This document shows positions 1 through 6,818 of a stretch of 64,000 nucleotides of DNA, piece by piece (positions within the stretch are counted from its first letter, which is position 1; every line of letters starts with the position of its first letter). Position numbers and translations under genes: made by a program. Origin of the DNA: Allomuricauda sp. (GTDB lineage: Bacteria > Bacteroidota > Bacteroidia > Flavobacteriales > Flavobacteriaceae). The notes under the pieces are model-generated. The model did not search any database, was not told the origin of the DNA, and saw nothing but the letters and a program-made list of their open reading frames with translations. Where the stretch lies: NCBI RefSeq assembly GCF_028280385.1, contig NZ_JANQLX010000015.1, positions 620,001-684,000 of the forward strand, in the 5' to 3' direction.

Positions 1-271
1 AACATGGGCCCCTGGTAAAATTCCGCATTGGGGGAATGGGAAAATCAAAGGCAAAATTGAACACTGGATTGTCCGCTACAACCATTTGGGCCAGGCCTTT
101 TTTGGGTGCCTTGTTGATTATAATACGACTGTTGTTTTTGTGCAATTGGCCAAAGGGCCGCTTGTTTTGGCTGTTGAGCACTATGTGGTTGGCAAAGATG
201 ATTTCCATGCAGGTGTAGGGACCAAGGTGGACAAAGTCATGGATGGTTTGTAGAATGGACGTGGTTGGCAT
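1..271 (-). CDS. Hypothetical protein of unknown family, 3' end outside the window
   Basis: The reading frame is open from an ATG at 271 to the left edge, about 90 codons with no stop. I do not recognise the family. It is clearly related to the protein at 31229-31555: both start with an ILQTI block, share a central NSR followed by a K-x-P-x-K-x-LA stretch, and end in alternating F-x-F-x-F positions before PP. In both places the gene lies divergently from a small XRE regulator, so this is one copy of a duplicated two-gene module. No signal peptide or membrane segment is visible, so it is probably cytoplasmic. The missing C-terminus should be about 20-30 residues if it matches its paralogue. 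Confidence 0.6.
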   Translation of the reverse strand, partial: MPTTSILQTIHDFVHLGPYTCMEIIFANHIVLNSQNKRPFGQLHKNNSRIIINKAPKKGLAQMVVADNPVFNFAFDFPIPPMRNFTRGPC

Positions 272-298
272 AGTAGGGATTTGGAATTTTGAATTTTT

Positions 299-495
299 AG
301 TTCTCGGTTTTCGGTTCTCAGTTATCAGTTTTTGGTTATCGGTTCTGGGTTCTCAGTTTTCGGTTTTCGGTTTTCGGTTCTCGGTTGTCAGTTCTGGGTT
401 GTCAGTTTTCGGTTCTCGGTTTTCAGGTTGGATTTTGGGATTTCCAAATAAAGAGTTCAGACTTTGGACTTTGAACGTTCGACTTTCGACTTTGG
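299..495. repeat. Degenerate short tandem repeats
   Basis: Positions 299-425 are almost entirely variants of a 6-8 base unit such as GGTTTTC, GGTTCTC, CAGTTTT and GGTTATC. A second short block at 458-495 repeats GACTTTN. Frames through this stretch give only low-complexity peptides, so I see no gene here. It fills most of the 334-base gap between the divergent unknown gene and the XRE regulator. Confidence 0.7.
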
Positions 496-542
496 GGAGG
501 TTGGATTTTTTGATGGGATAATTTAGGTAAATATATAAAAAA

Positions 543-575
543 GGTTGTAATCAACCTGTTGTTTACAATTGGTTG
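543..575 (+). promoter_or_regulatory. Candidate XRE operator and promoter region
   Basis: A perfect inverted repeat GGTTG-TAAT-CAACC lies at 543-556, and a further GGTTG half-site lies at 571-575. Together they make a set of CAACC/GGTTG half-sites just upstream of the XRE gene. A -7-like CAACTTTG follows at 594-601, ending four bases before the ATG. Autoregulation by the downstream XRE protein is an inference from position. Confidence 0.35.
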
Positions 576-605
576 AGTAAAACTTCTTGTTTGCAACTTT
601 GGATT

Positions 606-848
606 ATGTCGAAGCGTGAACGAAAAAAGGAAATGCCAGAATTCTGTATTGCATTTGGGAAACATCTTGGGAGCTTAAGAATTGAAAAAGAACTGAGTAT
701 TGAGGAAATTGCCTTTAAAGCTGGGATTGATGCTCAAAACCTACGCAAATATGAATTGGGCAAACAGGAAATGAAAATTTCTATGATGAAAAGAATTGCC
801 GACGCTTTTGAGATGAGTACTTCTGAGTTGTTATCTTTTGACGAATAG
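606..848 (+). CDS. Small XRE-family transcriptional regulator
   Basis: This 80-residue protein is essentially one Cro/C1-type helix-turn-helix. It has a basic N-terminus (SKRERKKE), then FGKHLGSLRIEKELSIEEIA as the first helices, AGIDAQNLRKYELGKQEMK as the recognition part, and a final IADAFEMSTSELLSF, the usual last helix. The start at 606 leaves the domain intact; an ATG at 573 would add 11 residues unlike the family. Two more XRE genes of this size lie at 31687 and 32056. It probably binds DNA as a dimer and controls itself and the divergent unknown gene at 1-271. Confidence 0.8.
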   Translation: MSKRERKKEMPEFCIAFGKHLGSLRIEKELSIEEIAFKAGIDAQNLRKYELGKQEMKISMMKRIADAFEMSTSELLSFDE

Positions 849-863
849 GTTCAATTAAATATT

Positions 864-1099
864 ATGGATTTACCCCTAGAGTATAGATGGTTGAAAGCCA
901 ATAATTTTCAAGGCTTAACCCCGTGGTAATTTGTTGACCCTTTTTATCCGATGAAAATTGGAATCTGATTGACAATTTAATGACGGAAACAAGACTAATT
1001 AATGACAATCTCGCATCTCAAGATTTTGAAGAAAAAGTAAAAAGGAAATTGAAAAAACATGCTGACGTTGAAACGCAGGAATATTTATTAAGAAACTAG
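864..1099 (+). pseudogene. Broken small gene with one stop and one frameshift
   Basis: An ATG at 864 opens a frame with coding-like sequence (LPLEYRWLKANNFQGLTPW) that meets TAA at 927. The same frame continues as FVDPFYP. From about 941-950 the coding signal moves to another frame, beginning DENWNLIDNLMTETRLI and ending at TAG 1097. One base change (TAA to TAT would give WYFVD) and one indel would restore a protein of about 78 residues. The N-terminal style recalls short SMI1/KNR4-like immunity domains, but that is only an impression. It lies just upstream of the attC-like gene array and may be a decayed accessory gene. Confidence 0.5.
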
Positions 1100-1149
1100 A
1101 AACCCAAGTCGATTTCTTTTTGGGAAAAAAAATTGAAAAACTGTAAAGA

Positions 1150-1500
1150 ATGAACAACACATCAGAATTAAATTCTCATTTTAAACGAAATGAAAAAATG
1201 TGGCAACTTTGGGAAGAAAATGGTGTAGATTCAGAAACCGAATTAGTCGTGAATTTTCACTTCTACTCCTCTCGAAAAGAGAGCGCTGAACTTCTTTGCA
1301 AAGTGTTAACCGATGAAAATATTCCACATCGAACTGAAAAGACCAGGACTCTTATTTTCCTAAAAGGCTGGAGAATTGAAGCTGACATTAAAAAGAAATG
1401 GACTTTAGCTGAATTACAAGGCAAAACTGGAAATATGTTTATTCTTGCGGAACAAACCGGAGTTTCTTTAGAAGGATGCGGTGCATTAATGCCAAATTAA
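1150..1500 (+). CDS. RraB-like (RNase E regulator B) domain protein
   Basis: This is a 116-residue protein. From about residue 30 the pattern fits the RraB fold: a hydrophobic strand ELVVNFHFYSSRKESAELLC, a short strand around LIFLKGWRIEADI, and a helix with LAEQTGVSLEGCGALMP at the C-terminus. The last part corresponds to the LAE-x-x-G-x-x-D-G-W-G-T of RraB proteins. In Escherichia coli RraB inhibits RNase E. Many bacteria carry stand-alone RraB-like domains of unknown role, and this one has no neighbour that indicates function. It is the first gene of the same-strand series separated by attC-like palindromes, and its sequence is A/T-richer than the chromosome to the right. Confidence 0.6.
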   Translation: MNNTSELNSHFKRNEKMWQLWEENGVDSETELVVNFHFYSSRKESAELLCKVLTDENIPHRTEKTRTLIFLKGWRIEADIKKKWTLAELQGKTGNMFILAEQTGVSLEGCGALMPN

Positions 1501-1530
1501 ACTACAAATCAGAGTTAAAACGATTTGGGT

Positions 1531-1587
1531 ACATGGCTTTAATTCACCTGTCTGTGGTAGACAGGAATCATAGCCGAGACCGTTGGG
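1531..1587 (+). repeat. attC-like imperfect palindrome, copy 1
   Basis: A left arm GGCTTTAATTCACCTGTCT (from 1535) pairs with a right arm AGACAGGAATCATAGCC, with a short GTGGT loop between them. The left arm has two extra bases, which would be extrahelical. The outer right end reads GAGACCGTTGGGC, and its GTTGGGC (1582-1588) fits the GTTRRRY core of integron attC sites exactly. The left core is degenerate (TAC in place of AAC). The start codon of the next gene lies 10 bases beyond the core. Confidence 0.65.
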
Positions 1588-1597
1588 CACAATTGGA

Positions 1598-2017
1598 ATG
1601 AAAAAGGGGATTAAAAACATATTGACTTTTCTAATTTTAGTTATTTCACTTAACTCTTGCTGTGTTGGGGCTAAAGAAGATTACTTGGGGAACAACATTT
1701 ACCTATCTGAATATGATAATGTTGACCGAAGAATTCTTTATCAAACAGAAAGTTGTGCTACTTCAGGAGTTGAAATTGTTCCAATGACTGTTTTGGAAAT
1801 TGGAAATAATGACAAATGGATTGTTGCAAAAACCGGCTATGGTAAAAACCAAAAAGAAGAGAGTTTTTTTAAGTTTTGGGTAATAAAGAATGACTATGAA
1901 AGTTTACCTGATGCGGAAACTGTAAAAAGAAATACAACTGAATTTGAAAACCGACAAGACTTTGACAATTTCCTGACAGAAAATAAGATTGAGTTGGAAC
2001 TGAATAAAATTGACTGA
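1598..2017 (+). CDS. Putative lipoprotein of unknown family
   Basis: Starting at ATG 1598, this 139-residue protein has a basic n-region (KKGIKN), a hydrophobic stretch, and a lipobox ending LNSC, so it should be lipid-anchored in the envelope. An upstream TTG at 1583 lies inside the palindrome and is less likely. The mature part has a strand-rich section with YDNVDRRILYQTESCATSG and a C-terminal acidic helix (FDNFLTENKIELELNK). I do not recognise the fold. The gene sits between attC-like copies 1 and 2, making a unit of about 0.5 kb, the size of a typical gene cassette. Confidence 0.7.
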   Translation: MKKGIKNILTFLILVISLNSCCVGAKEDYLGNNIYLSEYDNVDRRILYQTESCATSGVEIVPMTVLEIGNNDKWIVAKTGYGKNQKEESFFKFWVIKNDYESLPDAETVKRNTTEFENRQDFDNFLTENKIELELNKID

Positions 2018-2029
2018 AATAGAAACAGT

Positions 2030-2094
2030 GTCTAACAAGGGCTATAATTCACCTGCCTGCCATTAGGCAGGAATCATAGCCGAGCCCGTTGTGT
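2030..2094 (+). repeat. attC-like imperfect palindrome, copy 2 (best conserved)
   Basis: This 65-base element begins with GTCTAAC (2030-2036), an exact RYYYAAC, and ends with GTTGTGT (2088-2094), one mismatch from GTTRRRY. In between, GGCTATAATTCACCTGCC pairs with GGCAGGAATCATAGCC around a TGCCATTA loop. One arm has an extra A. The short segments between core and stem on each side do not pair. The length and R''-spacer-L''-loop-L'-spacer-R' layout match attC sites. Confidence 0.7.
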
Positions 2095-2750
2095 GGCATT
2101 TGAAAAACCAAATCGTGAGATATTTTAAACTGATTGTACTAATCACTTTTTTAAGTTCGTGCTCAACGAATAAATCTATCGTCGGTTTATATGGAAAATG
2201 TGGGAAAGGCTACCTTGCCTGTACTCAAATAGAATTCAAATCTGATAACACTTTCGAATATTTTATCTTTTATGATGTCGGTGGTGGAAGTGTCTTAAAA
2301 GGAAATTGGAAAAGAATCTCTAGCGATACTGTTGTAATAAACACTTTCAAGCAACCTGAGTTCCCTAAAACGACATACGTTGGAAGAATAAATCCAAACT
2401 TAAAAGGAATAGTAAAAATCAGAATATCCGATAAAAATGGTTCTCTGGGAGGTTCTAACGTTCTGATAAATGACAGAGAACTAATTAAAGTTGCCGGTGA
2501 GAACGGAATCGCGGAATTCGATGTTGATTATATAAGGAACATTGAATATGGATTTTTGAGTCAGAGTGAAAAAATTAAGATTGACAATCCGAATTACAAT
2601 GAGATTGAAATTTTAATAAAAGATTTGAACTTAAATGTAATACCAGAATTTATAACGAATGAAAAAATTCTCGTCAAACGGAATAAAATAATAATGGATA
2701 GCACCTATGTCTATAAAAGGACAAGTCTGAAAAACAGACAGTGGAAATAA
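2091..2750 (+). CDS. Putative lipoprotein with a lipocalin-like N-terminal part
   Basis: The N-terminus is hydrophobic and ends in a lipobox FLSSC, so the protein is a lipoprotein. Possible starts are GTG 2091, which overlaps the core of the palindrome, and TTG 2100 (then KNQIVRYFK). No ATG fits. The mature part begins SIVGLYGKCGKGYLACTQIE and continues with short strands typical of small beta-barrel lipocalin-like domains (DNTFEYFIFYD, LKGNWKRISSDTVVINTF). From about residue 95 a second part resembles a carboxypeptidase-regulatory or Ig-like fold (GSNVLINDRELIKVAGENG). No enzymatic motif is seen. It is the third gene in the attC-like array. Confidence 0.65.
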   Translation: MWHLKNQIVRYFKLIVLITFLSSCSTNKSIVGLYGKCGKGYLACTQIEFKSDNTFEYFIFYDVGGGSVLKGNWKRISSDTVVINTFKQPEFPKTTYVGRINPNLKGIVKIRISDKNGSLGGSNVLINDRELIKVAGENGIAEFDVDYIRNIEYGFLSQSEKIKIDNPNYNEIEILIKDLNLNVIPEFITNEKILVKRNKIIMDSTYVYKRTSLKNRQWK

Positions 2751-2758
2751 AAACGAAA

Positions 2759-2788
2759 GCACAACAATGGCTGTAATTCATTGTGCTC
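2759..2788 (+). repeat. attC-like palindrome, copy 3, left half only
   Basis: GCACAAC (2759-2765) followed by AATGGCTGTAATTC reproduces the left arm of the other copies. The sequence then changes at about 2788 and no right arm follows. What follows instead is the 3' end of an XRE regulator gene. The element appears to have been cut and joined to foreign sequence. Confidence 0.5.
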
Positions 2789-2848
2789 GCCAAAGCCTTG
2801 GATGTTAAGATTGAGGAGTTTTTTGAGTTTAGGAGGCAATGTTTTTGA
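2789..2848 (+). pseudogene. 3' fragment of an XRE regulator gene
   Basis: Read in frame from 2789, the sequence gives AKALDVKIEEFFEFRRQCF followed by TGA. This is the typical last helix of a small XRE protein; compare FGISISEFFDHTFEK at the end of the gene at 32056. No start or helix-turn-helix precedes it, so only about 20 codons remain. It directly abuts the truncated palindrome at 2759-2788. The next 60 bases to the gene at 2910 show no further feature. Confidence 0.5.
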
Positions 2849-2909
2849 GCTTTTTAAATGGAGTACCTTTATGCCTGGGTTGGCAACAAGCAAAACCGAA
2901 CAAACGTGA

Positions 2910-3770
2910 ATGAAAATTAAAACAACAATAAAAACGATTTACTTCTTTTTGATAATCGGATTATTGAACTCTTGTGAAAGTCCGAAAAATAAATCTAAAG
3001 AGGAAAAATCAGTAAAAATTGAAAATCCAACCAACAAGGTTTTATTAAGTTCCGAAATTGTTTGGGAAAAGTTAAACCCCGCAAGAGGTGACCAAAGTCC
3101 ACAAGCAGGCACTATTTGGGGAGATAGAAAAGGAACTGTAGCTACCGGCTTTTTAGCAAAATTTGTGGACGGATTTTCTTCACCACCACATATTCACAAC
3201 GTTACTTACAGAGCTGTTGTGATTGAAGGATTAGTTCATAATGATGACCCAAATGCGGAAAATATGTGGATGAAACCAGGTTCATTTTGGACACAGCCTG
3301 TTGGCGAATCACATATAACTTCTGCAAAAGGAGAAATAAATATTGCATTGGTAGAAATTGACCATGGACCTTACCTTGTAAAACCAATTAGCGAAGCATT
3401 TGATAATGGGGAAAGACCTGTAAATATTGACGTTTCAAATATTGTGTGGTTGGATAACAACAAGACGAATTGGATAAAATCAAAAAGTAAGGCTGAAATC
3501 AGTTTTCTGCTAGAAACGGATAAGCTTAAAAGCCTTTTCGTTAAATTTCCTAAGGGATATGACGGAGAAATTGAAACGGATGGAACTGTTTTGCATTCTG
3601 TGGTAATAAAAGGAGAGCTGAATTATCTTTTGCCAAGTAATGACACCAAGGTTTTAGATATAGGAAGTTACTTTGGTTCGACTGATAAAGCAACTCATAG
3701 CATTTCAAATGGTTCTGAAAGCGAAACGGTTATATACATTAGAACGAACGGAACCGTGAAAGTGAATTAA
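2910..3770 (+). CDS. DUF4437 family cupin lipoprotein
   Basis: This 286-residue protein has a lipoprotein signal (IIGLLNSC). The body matches my memory of the DUF4437 family, bicupin proteins of unknown role. Residues 55-165 form a first cupin with [18 protein letters not shown] and the metal-type motif [11 protein letters not shown], followed by [16 protein letters not shown] second, weaker cupin follows in the C-terminal half, including [14 protein letters not shown]. The two histidines of PHIH and that of ESHIT are likely metal ligands. It is the fourth gene of the attC-like array. Its palindrome on the left is damaged, while copy 4 follows closely on the right. Confidence 0.75.
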   Translation: MKIKTTIKTIYFFLIIGLLNSCESPKNKSKEEKSVKIENPTNKVLLSSEIVWEKLNPARGDQSPQAGTIWGDRKGTVATGFLAKFVDGFSSPPHIHNVTYRAVVIEGLVHNDDPNAENMWMKPGSFWTQPVGESHITSAKGEINIALVEIDHGPYLVKPISEAFDNGERPVNIDVSNIVWLDNNKTNWIKSKSKAEISFLLETDKLKSLFVKFPKGYDGEIETDGTVLHSVVIKGELNYLLPSNDTKVLDIGSYFGSTDKATHSISNGSESETVIYIRTNGTVKVN

Positions 3771-3777
3771 TATCAGT

Positions 3778-3843
3778 TGCCAACACTGGCTGTAATTCAT
3801 GGTGCGCGCCAGTAGGGAGGAATCATGGCGGTGGCCGTTATCC
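3778..3843 (+). repeat. attC-like imperfect palindrome, copy 4
   Basis: TGCCAAC (3778-3784) and GTTATCC (3837-3843) are the outer cores. Between them, GGCTGTAATTC and GGAATCATGGC form the conserved stem, with a more divergent centre (GGTGCGCGCCAG) than in copies 1, 2 and 5. The next gene starts 14 bases after the right core. It is about 66 bases long, the same as copy 2. Confidence 0.6.
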
Positions 3844-3856
3844 ATAATTAAGTAAA

Positions 3857-4327
3857 ATGAAGAAAATACTAGTATCCATTCTAGCAGTCTTTGGAATCAC
3901 CGTTGGGGTAAAGGCTCAAACCGAAGAATTGCAAACAGGAGTACTAAATACCCTTACGACTACCGCTAATAGATTTGAGAAATCAAACAATGCCTTCTTG
4001 ATAAATATTATTAAAGACAATACTGTTGTTCTCCAAATAGTTCACGGTGGCTTAATTGAACAAGTGAGAACCGAAGAAAACGCCTTTAATTTCTCATTTA
4101 ATGTGACTTTCGACAACCAAAAAGACAATCAAAACAAATTCACTGCTCTCGAAATATCAAAAAACTTCAAATATTACGAATGGGACGGAATACCTTGCTA
4201 TGCATTAAATGTTGGAAATGATAAAAAGAAAACTGAAGCAATAGCAATTACAATATTGACCGAGGTATATGGATTTGACCCCAAAGACATGTTTGAATTT
4301 GAAATTTATGACCAAGGTAGAATGTAA
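3857..4327 (+). CDS. Secreted or periplasmic protein of unknown family
   Basis: This 156-residue protein has a clear type I signal peptide (KKILVSILAVFGITVGVKAQ, with cleavage after KAQ). The mature part is mixed alpha/beta, beginning with a helix rich in T and N (TEELQTGVLNTLTTTANRFE), followed by strands around NTVVLQIVHGGLIEQV and a C-terminal helix with AIAITILTEVYGFDPKDMFEFE. I do not recognise the family. It is the fifth gene of the attC-like array, flanked by copies 4 and 5 in a unit of roughly 0.55 kb. Confidence 0.7.
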   Translation: MKKILVSILAVFGITVGVKAQTEELQTGVLNTLTTTANRFEKSNNAFLINIIKDNTVVLQIVHGGLIEQVRTEENAFNFSFNVTFDNQKDNQNKFTALEISKNFKYYEWDGIPCYALNVGNDKKKTEAIAITILTEVYGFDPKDMFEFEIYDQGRM

Positions 4328-4386
4328 AAACAATGGCTGTAATCCATCGTGCCTGCCATCGGCAGGAACCATAGCCGAGACCTTTC
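4328..4386 (+). repeat. attC-like imperfect palindrome, copy 5
   Basis: AAACAATGGCTGTAATCCATC on the left pairs with GGAACCATAGCC on the right, around an inner CCTGCC-ATC-GGCAGG hairpin. The right outer end reads GAGACCTTTC, so the GTT core has decayed. It starts at the stop codon of the upstream gene, as attC sites often do. Confidence 0.6.
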
Positions 4387-4397
4387 AAAACAAAAAA

Positions 4398-5036
4398 ATG
4401 AAACAGACCATTTCATTACTTTTCTTGCTGCTTACCATTATTGCAAATGCCCAAATTGAACCTGGTACCACCTATTATTCAGATAAATATGGGTATAAAG
4501 AGGTAGCCAAGGGCCCTTATAGGAAAGTACTGAAAAAGGAAAATGACAGTGTAACATCCGAGATATTCTCCAAAACCAAGAGCGGACAAAAAATCTGGGA
4601 AAAGTACTATCTGGGCGAGCAGCCCTACGGCATCTGGAAGTGGTACAAAAAAGGGAATGTGGAATCTGAAAGAAATTACGATTTTGTACTGACCTATGGG
4701 GAATACGTTCCCGAAAATGCCATCAAATTCAAAGAGTTGGGAATAGAGAGCAGATCGGATCGGAATACCTCCAAGATCCAGCGACACATTCGGGACAATT
4801 TTCGATACCCGGAGTTTGCGCAGGCCAATGGCATCCAAGGAAGGGTGGGCCTGCAATTTACCATAGATGAAAATGGGAATGTTGGGAACCTAAGAATTCT
4901 TGAAAAAGGCCACCTGTCCCTGGACACGGAATGCTTTAGAATAATGAATTCCCTTAAAAAATTGAACCCCTATGAAAAGGATGGTCAGAAAATTATGGTT
5001 CATTATACCATGCCCATTACATTTCGGATGCAATAA
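4398..5036 (+). CDS. TonB C-terminal domain protein with MORN-like segment
   Basis: From ATG 4398 the 212-residue protein has a signal peptide (QTISLLFLLLTIIANAQ). Residues 55-85 contain a MORN/YwqK-like segment (GQKIWEKYYLGEQPYGIWKW, then YKKGNVESER). From about residue 115 a TonB C-terminal domain is evident: IQRHIRDNFRYPEFAQANGI, then GRVGLQFTIDENGNVGNLRI, then MPITFRM. It lacks the usual N-terminal membrane anchor and proline-rich spacer of a true energy transducer, so it is probably a secreted TonB_C protein of unknown role. It is the last gene of the array, and its base composition is closer to the chromosomal genes on the right. Confidence 0.75.
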   Translation: MKQTISLLFLLLTIIANAQIEPGTTYYSDKYGYKEVAKGPYRKVLKKENDSVTSEIFSKTKSGQKIWEKYYLGEQPYGIWKWYKKGNVESERNYDFVLTYGEYVPENAIKFKELGIESRSDRNTSKIQRHIRDNFRYPEFAQANGIQGRVGLQFTIDENGNVGNLRILEKGHLSLDTECFRIMNSLKKLNPYEKDGQKIMVHYTMPITFRMQ

Positions 5037-5091
5037 AAGCACAGGTTATAAATGGTAATCAATGCCCATAATCAGTAGGCCTATATCTTCT

Positions 5092-5124
5092 GGAATACCA
5101 AATTTACTTTGTTTAAATTGGTGG
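5092..5124. repeat. Interspersed intergenic repeat, copy 1
   Basis: The core CTTTGTTTAAATTGG (5107-5121) recurs exactly at 6834-6848. The flanking bases are also related (CCAA-TTT before it, GG after it). Both copies lie in intergenic DNA upstream of small genes. No open frame of credible length crosses it. Confidence 0.4.
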
Positions 5125-5160
5125 TCATCAAAGGAAATCTGACATTCCAAGCAATAAAGA

Positions 5161-5307
5161 ATGGGTTCCGGTAAAAAAAGAATGTTGACTATTAGCGGGG
5201 AATGGGCCAAGCATCTTCGTCCTTTAGGGAAAAAGCTGTTTTGGAGTGCCGAAAGACAAGCTGGGAAAAGGCTGATAGAGGAGGAAACCAAAGGAAGGTT
5301 GGAATAG
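5161..5307 (+). CDS. Possible small basic protein (48 aa)
   Basis: ATG 5161 opens a 48-codon frame ending at TAG 5305. The product is strongly basic with spaced aromatic residues (GEWAKHLRPLGKKLFWSAER, then QAGKRLIEEE). This resembles small Lys/Arg/Trp-rich proteins I recall from flavobacterial genomes, but I cannot name a family. No clear ribosome binding site is visible, which is normal in this phylum. The longer minus-strand frame over the same bases looks non-coding. The rest of this gap, 5308-5510, shows nothing I can support. Confidence 0.4.
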   Translation: MGSGKKRMLTISGEWAKHLRPLGKKLFWSAERQAGKRLIEEETKGRLE

Positions 5308-5510
5308 AAAACCCTCGCTAACCCCAGTAGGATCACGCCAATTGGCTTAAAGGGGTCAAACGTGATGGCAGCTCAAGAAAAGACACGGCAATGCGCAAGT
5401 TTTATGATTGGAACAATATGTTTCTTGAACGCTGGGATTTACTTGGATTGTAAACCATTCCGTACCCGGAATATCACAATTAATGCGAAACAAACAAATA
5501 GGAGCAACTA

Positions 5511-6701
5511 TCAATTGCCTACCTGTTTGTACGTAATTGTTTTGTTGGTAACCGCGCCATTGTTATCCTCTTGAACACTTATGGGTTGCCCACAATTGTC
5601 CTCGTTGCCATAGCCATAGGTAAATGTATTGGTCGAGGTTATATTGTCATCGGCATCATAGGTAGTTTCACTGAGTATGTTGTTTAGATTAAATGCTTGG
5701 GGATAGGATTCCACAAAGCTAAGGTTGGTAAAAATTTTGGCGTTAAGATCGTGTTCATACCTTCTATAGCCAACACCTGTGCCATCTTGCGAAAAATTGA
5801 CCCTTTCCACGTTGTTCCCCTCCGCGTCCATAACGTACTCAAAATCTGTGGTTACCGTGCCGCCTACCCCATCGGGCTGTACAATACTACCACCAGTTGG
5901 AATCTGGGAAGAGAAAGTATCGTCCCAATCAAAACCGATTTCAAAAACCAAGTTGGCATCGGCGTCCTCCAATCTTTGATTGGCAAGTTGTTTATTGCTA
6001 TAGTATGTCAGGATTCTTTTGCCCAAAAGCTCATTCGCGGGGGTATAGAATTCTTCTTGTTGGAGTTGTGAATCATCATTGTACTCGTAGGTACTGTATT
6101 CTTGTAGCGCATCTGACAAAAGTTTGTCCACCCTTTGTAGAAGTCGTTCGTCCATATCGTCATATATGAAATCTGCCGATCTGCCGTCGTCCACCTCCTC
6201 TGCTGCCACATAGCAGAACGTTTCAGGTTCGTCAGAAACTACGGTAACGTAATCGGCCACCTCAACGACCTCCGGAAATTCAGCACCGTCGTCAATTTGC
6301 AGTCTTACGGCATACTTTCCGGGCTCATTGTAAGTAACGGTAACCGTTTCATCGGTGGAGGTTGCAGGAGATCCTCCGGTAAAGGTCCATGCCAAGGGAC
6401 CGTTGTAATCATTTACTTTAACATCAATCGGTACCGTACCTCCTTGATCTTGTACCTCGCTGGTAGTAATAATAATTTGGGAATTATTTTTAAAAACAAC
6501 ACTTTCCCCTACCATAATGGTCACCGGTTCCGTATTACTGGAAATTTCCGAACCATTTTCGCTTTCTGTTTCGGCCTCAAAGCTGGCCCTATTACTTTCT
6601 TCCGTGGTGGTAGGTCGTTGTGCTGTATCGTCTCCGGATGTACATCCCACAAAAAGAACAAAAAGTGTCAACCAGAAATATCTTAGGACATCTGTTTTCA
6701 T
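5511..6701 (-). CDS. PKD-domain lipoprotein
   Basis: This 396-residue lipoprotein has lipobox FVGC after a short hydrophobic stretch. Residues about 20-60 are a Ser/Thr/Glu-rich linker. Residues 60-155 look like a PKD/Ig-like fold, with GPLAWTFTGGSPATSTDETV and the typical NEPGKYAVRLQI strand. The C-terminal 230 residues contain short D/N-rich turns like those of YD-type proteins (TYEYNDDSQLQ, TTYDADDNITSTNTFTYGYG). It is probably exposed at the cell surface. The gene stands alone, and the upstream region 6702-6875 holds the second copy of the intergenic repeat. Confidence 0.75.
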   Translation of the reverse strand: MKTDVLRYFWLTLFVLFVGCTSGDDTAQRPTTTEESNRASFEAETESENGSEISSNTEPVTIMVGESVVFKNNSQIIITTSEVQDQGGTVPIDVKVNDYNGPLAWTFTGGSPATSTDETVTVTYNEPGKYAVRLQIDDGAEFPEVVEVADYVTVVSDEPETFCYVAAEEVDDGRSADFIYDDMDERLLQRVDKLLSDALQEYSTYEYNDDSQLQQEEFYTPANELLGKRILTYYSNKQLANQRLEDADANLVFEIGFDWDDTFSSQIPTGGSIVQPDGVGGTVTTDFEYVMDAEGNNVERVNFSQDGTGVGYRRYEHDLNAKIFTNLSFVESYPQAFNLNNILSETTYDADDNITSTNTFTYGYGNEDNCGQPISVQEDNNGAVTNKTITYKQVGN

Positions 6702-6818
6702 AGTTCAGAAAATTAGTGGGGAACTCAAGTACAGTAAGTTATGAAAAAACTGGCGATTGTCAAACCCTCCATGGTCCAAGATTGATTGATCTTATATAAC
6801 CGGGATTGCAGATTCCGT

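Noticed and set aside
2711..2893. Minus-strand open frame over the damaged palindrome region
   Set aside because: It is antisense to a gene end and an XRE fragment and has no coding character.
1531..4386. Reading the palindromes simply as terminators of the small genes
   Set aside because: They lack T-runs, are conserved in sequence on both outer ends beyond the stem, and keep one orientation; a terminator role would not explain the conserved AAC and GTT ends.
5046..5336. Minus-strand open frame of 96 codons
   Set aside because: Low-complexity hydrophobic and Ser/Leu-rich product over an intergenic repeat; the plus-strand 48-residue frame looks more coding-like.
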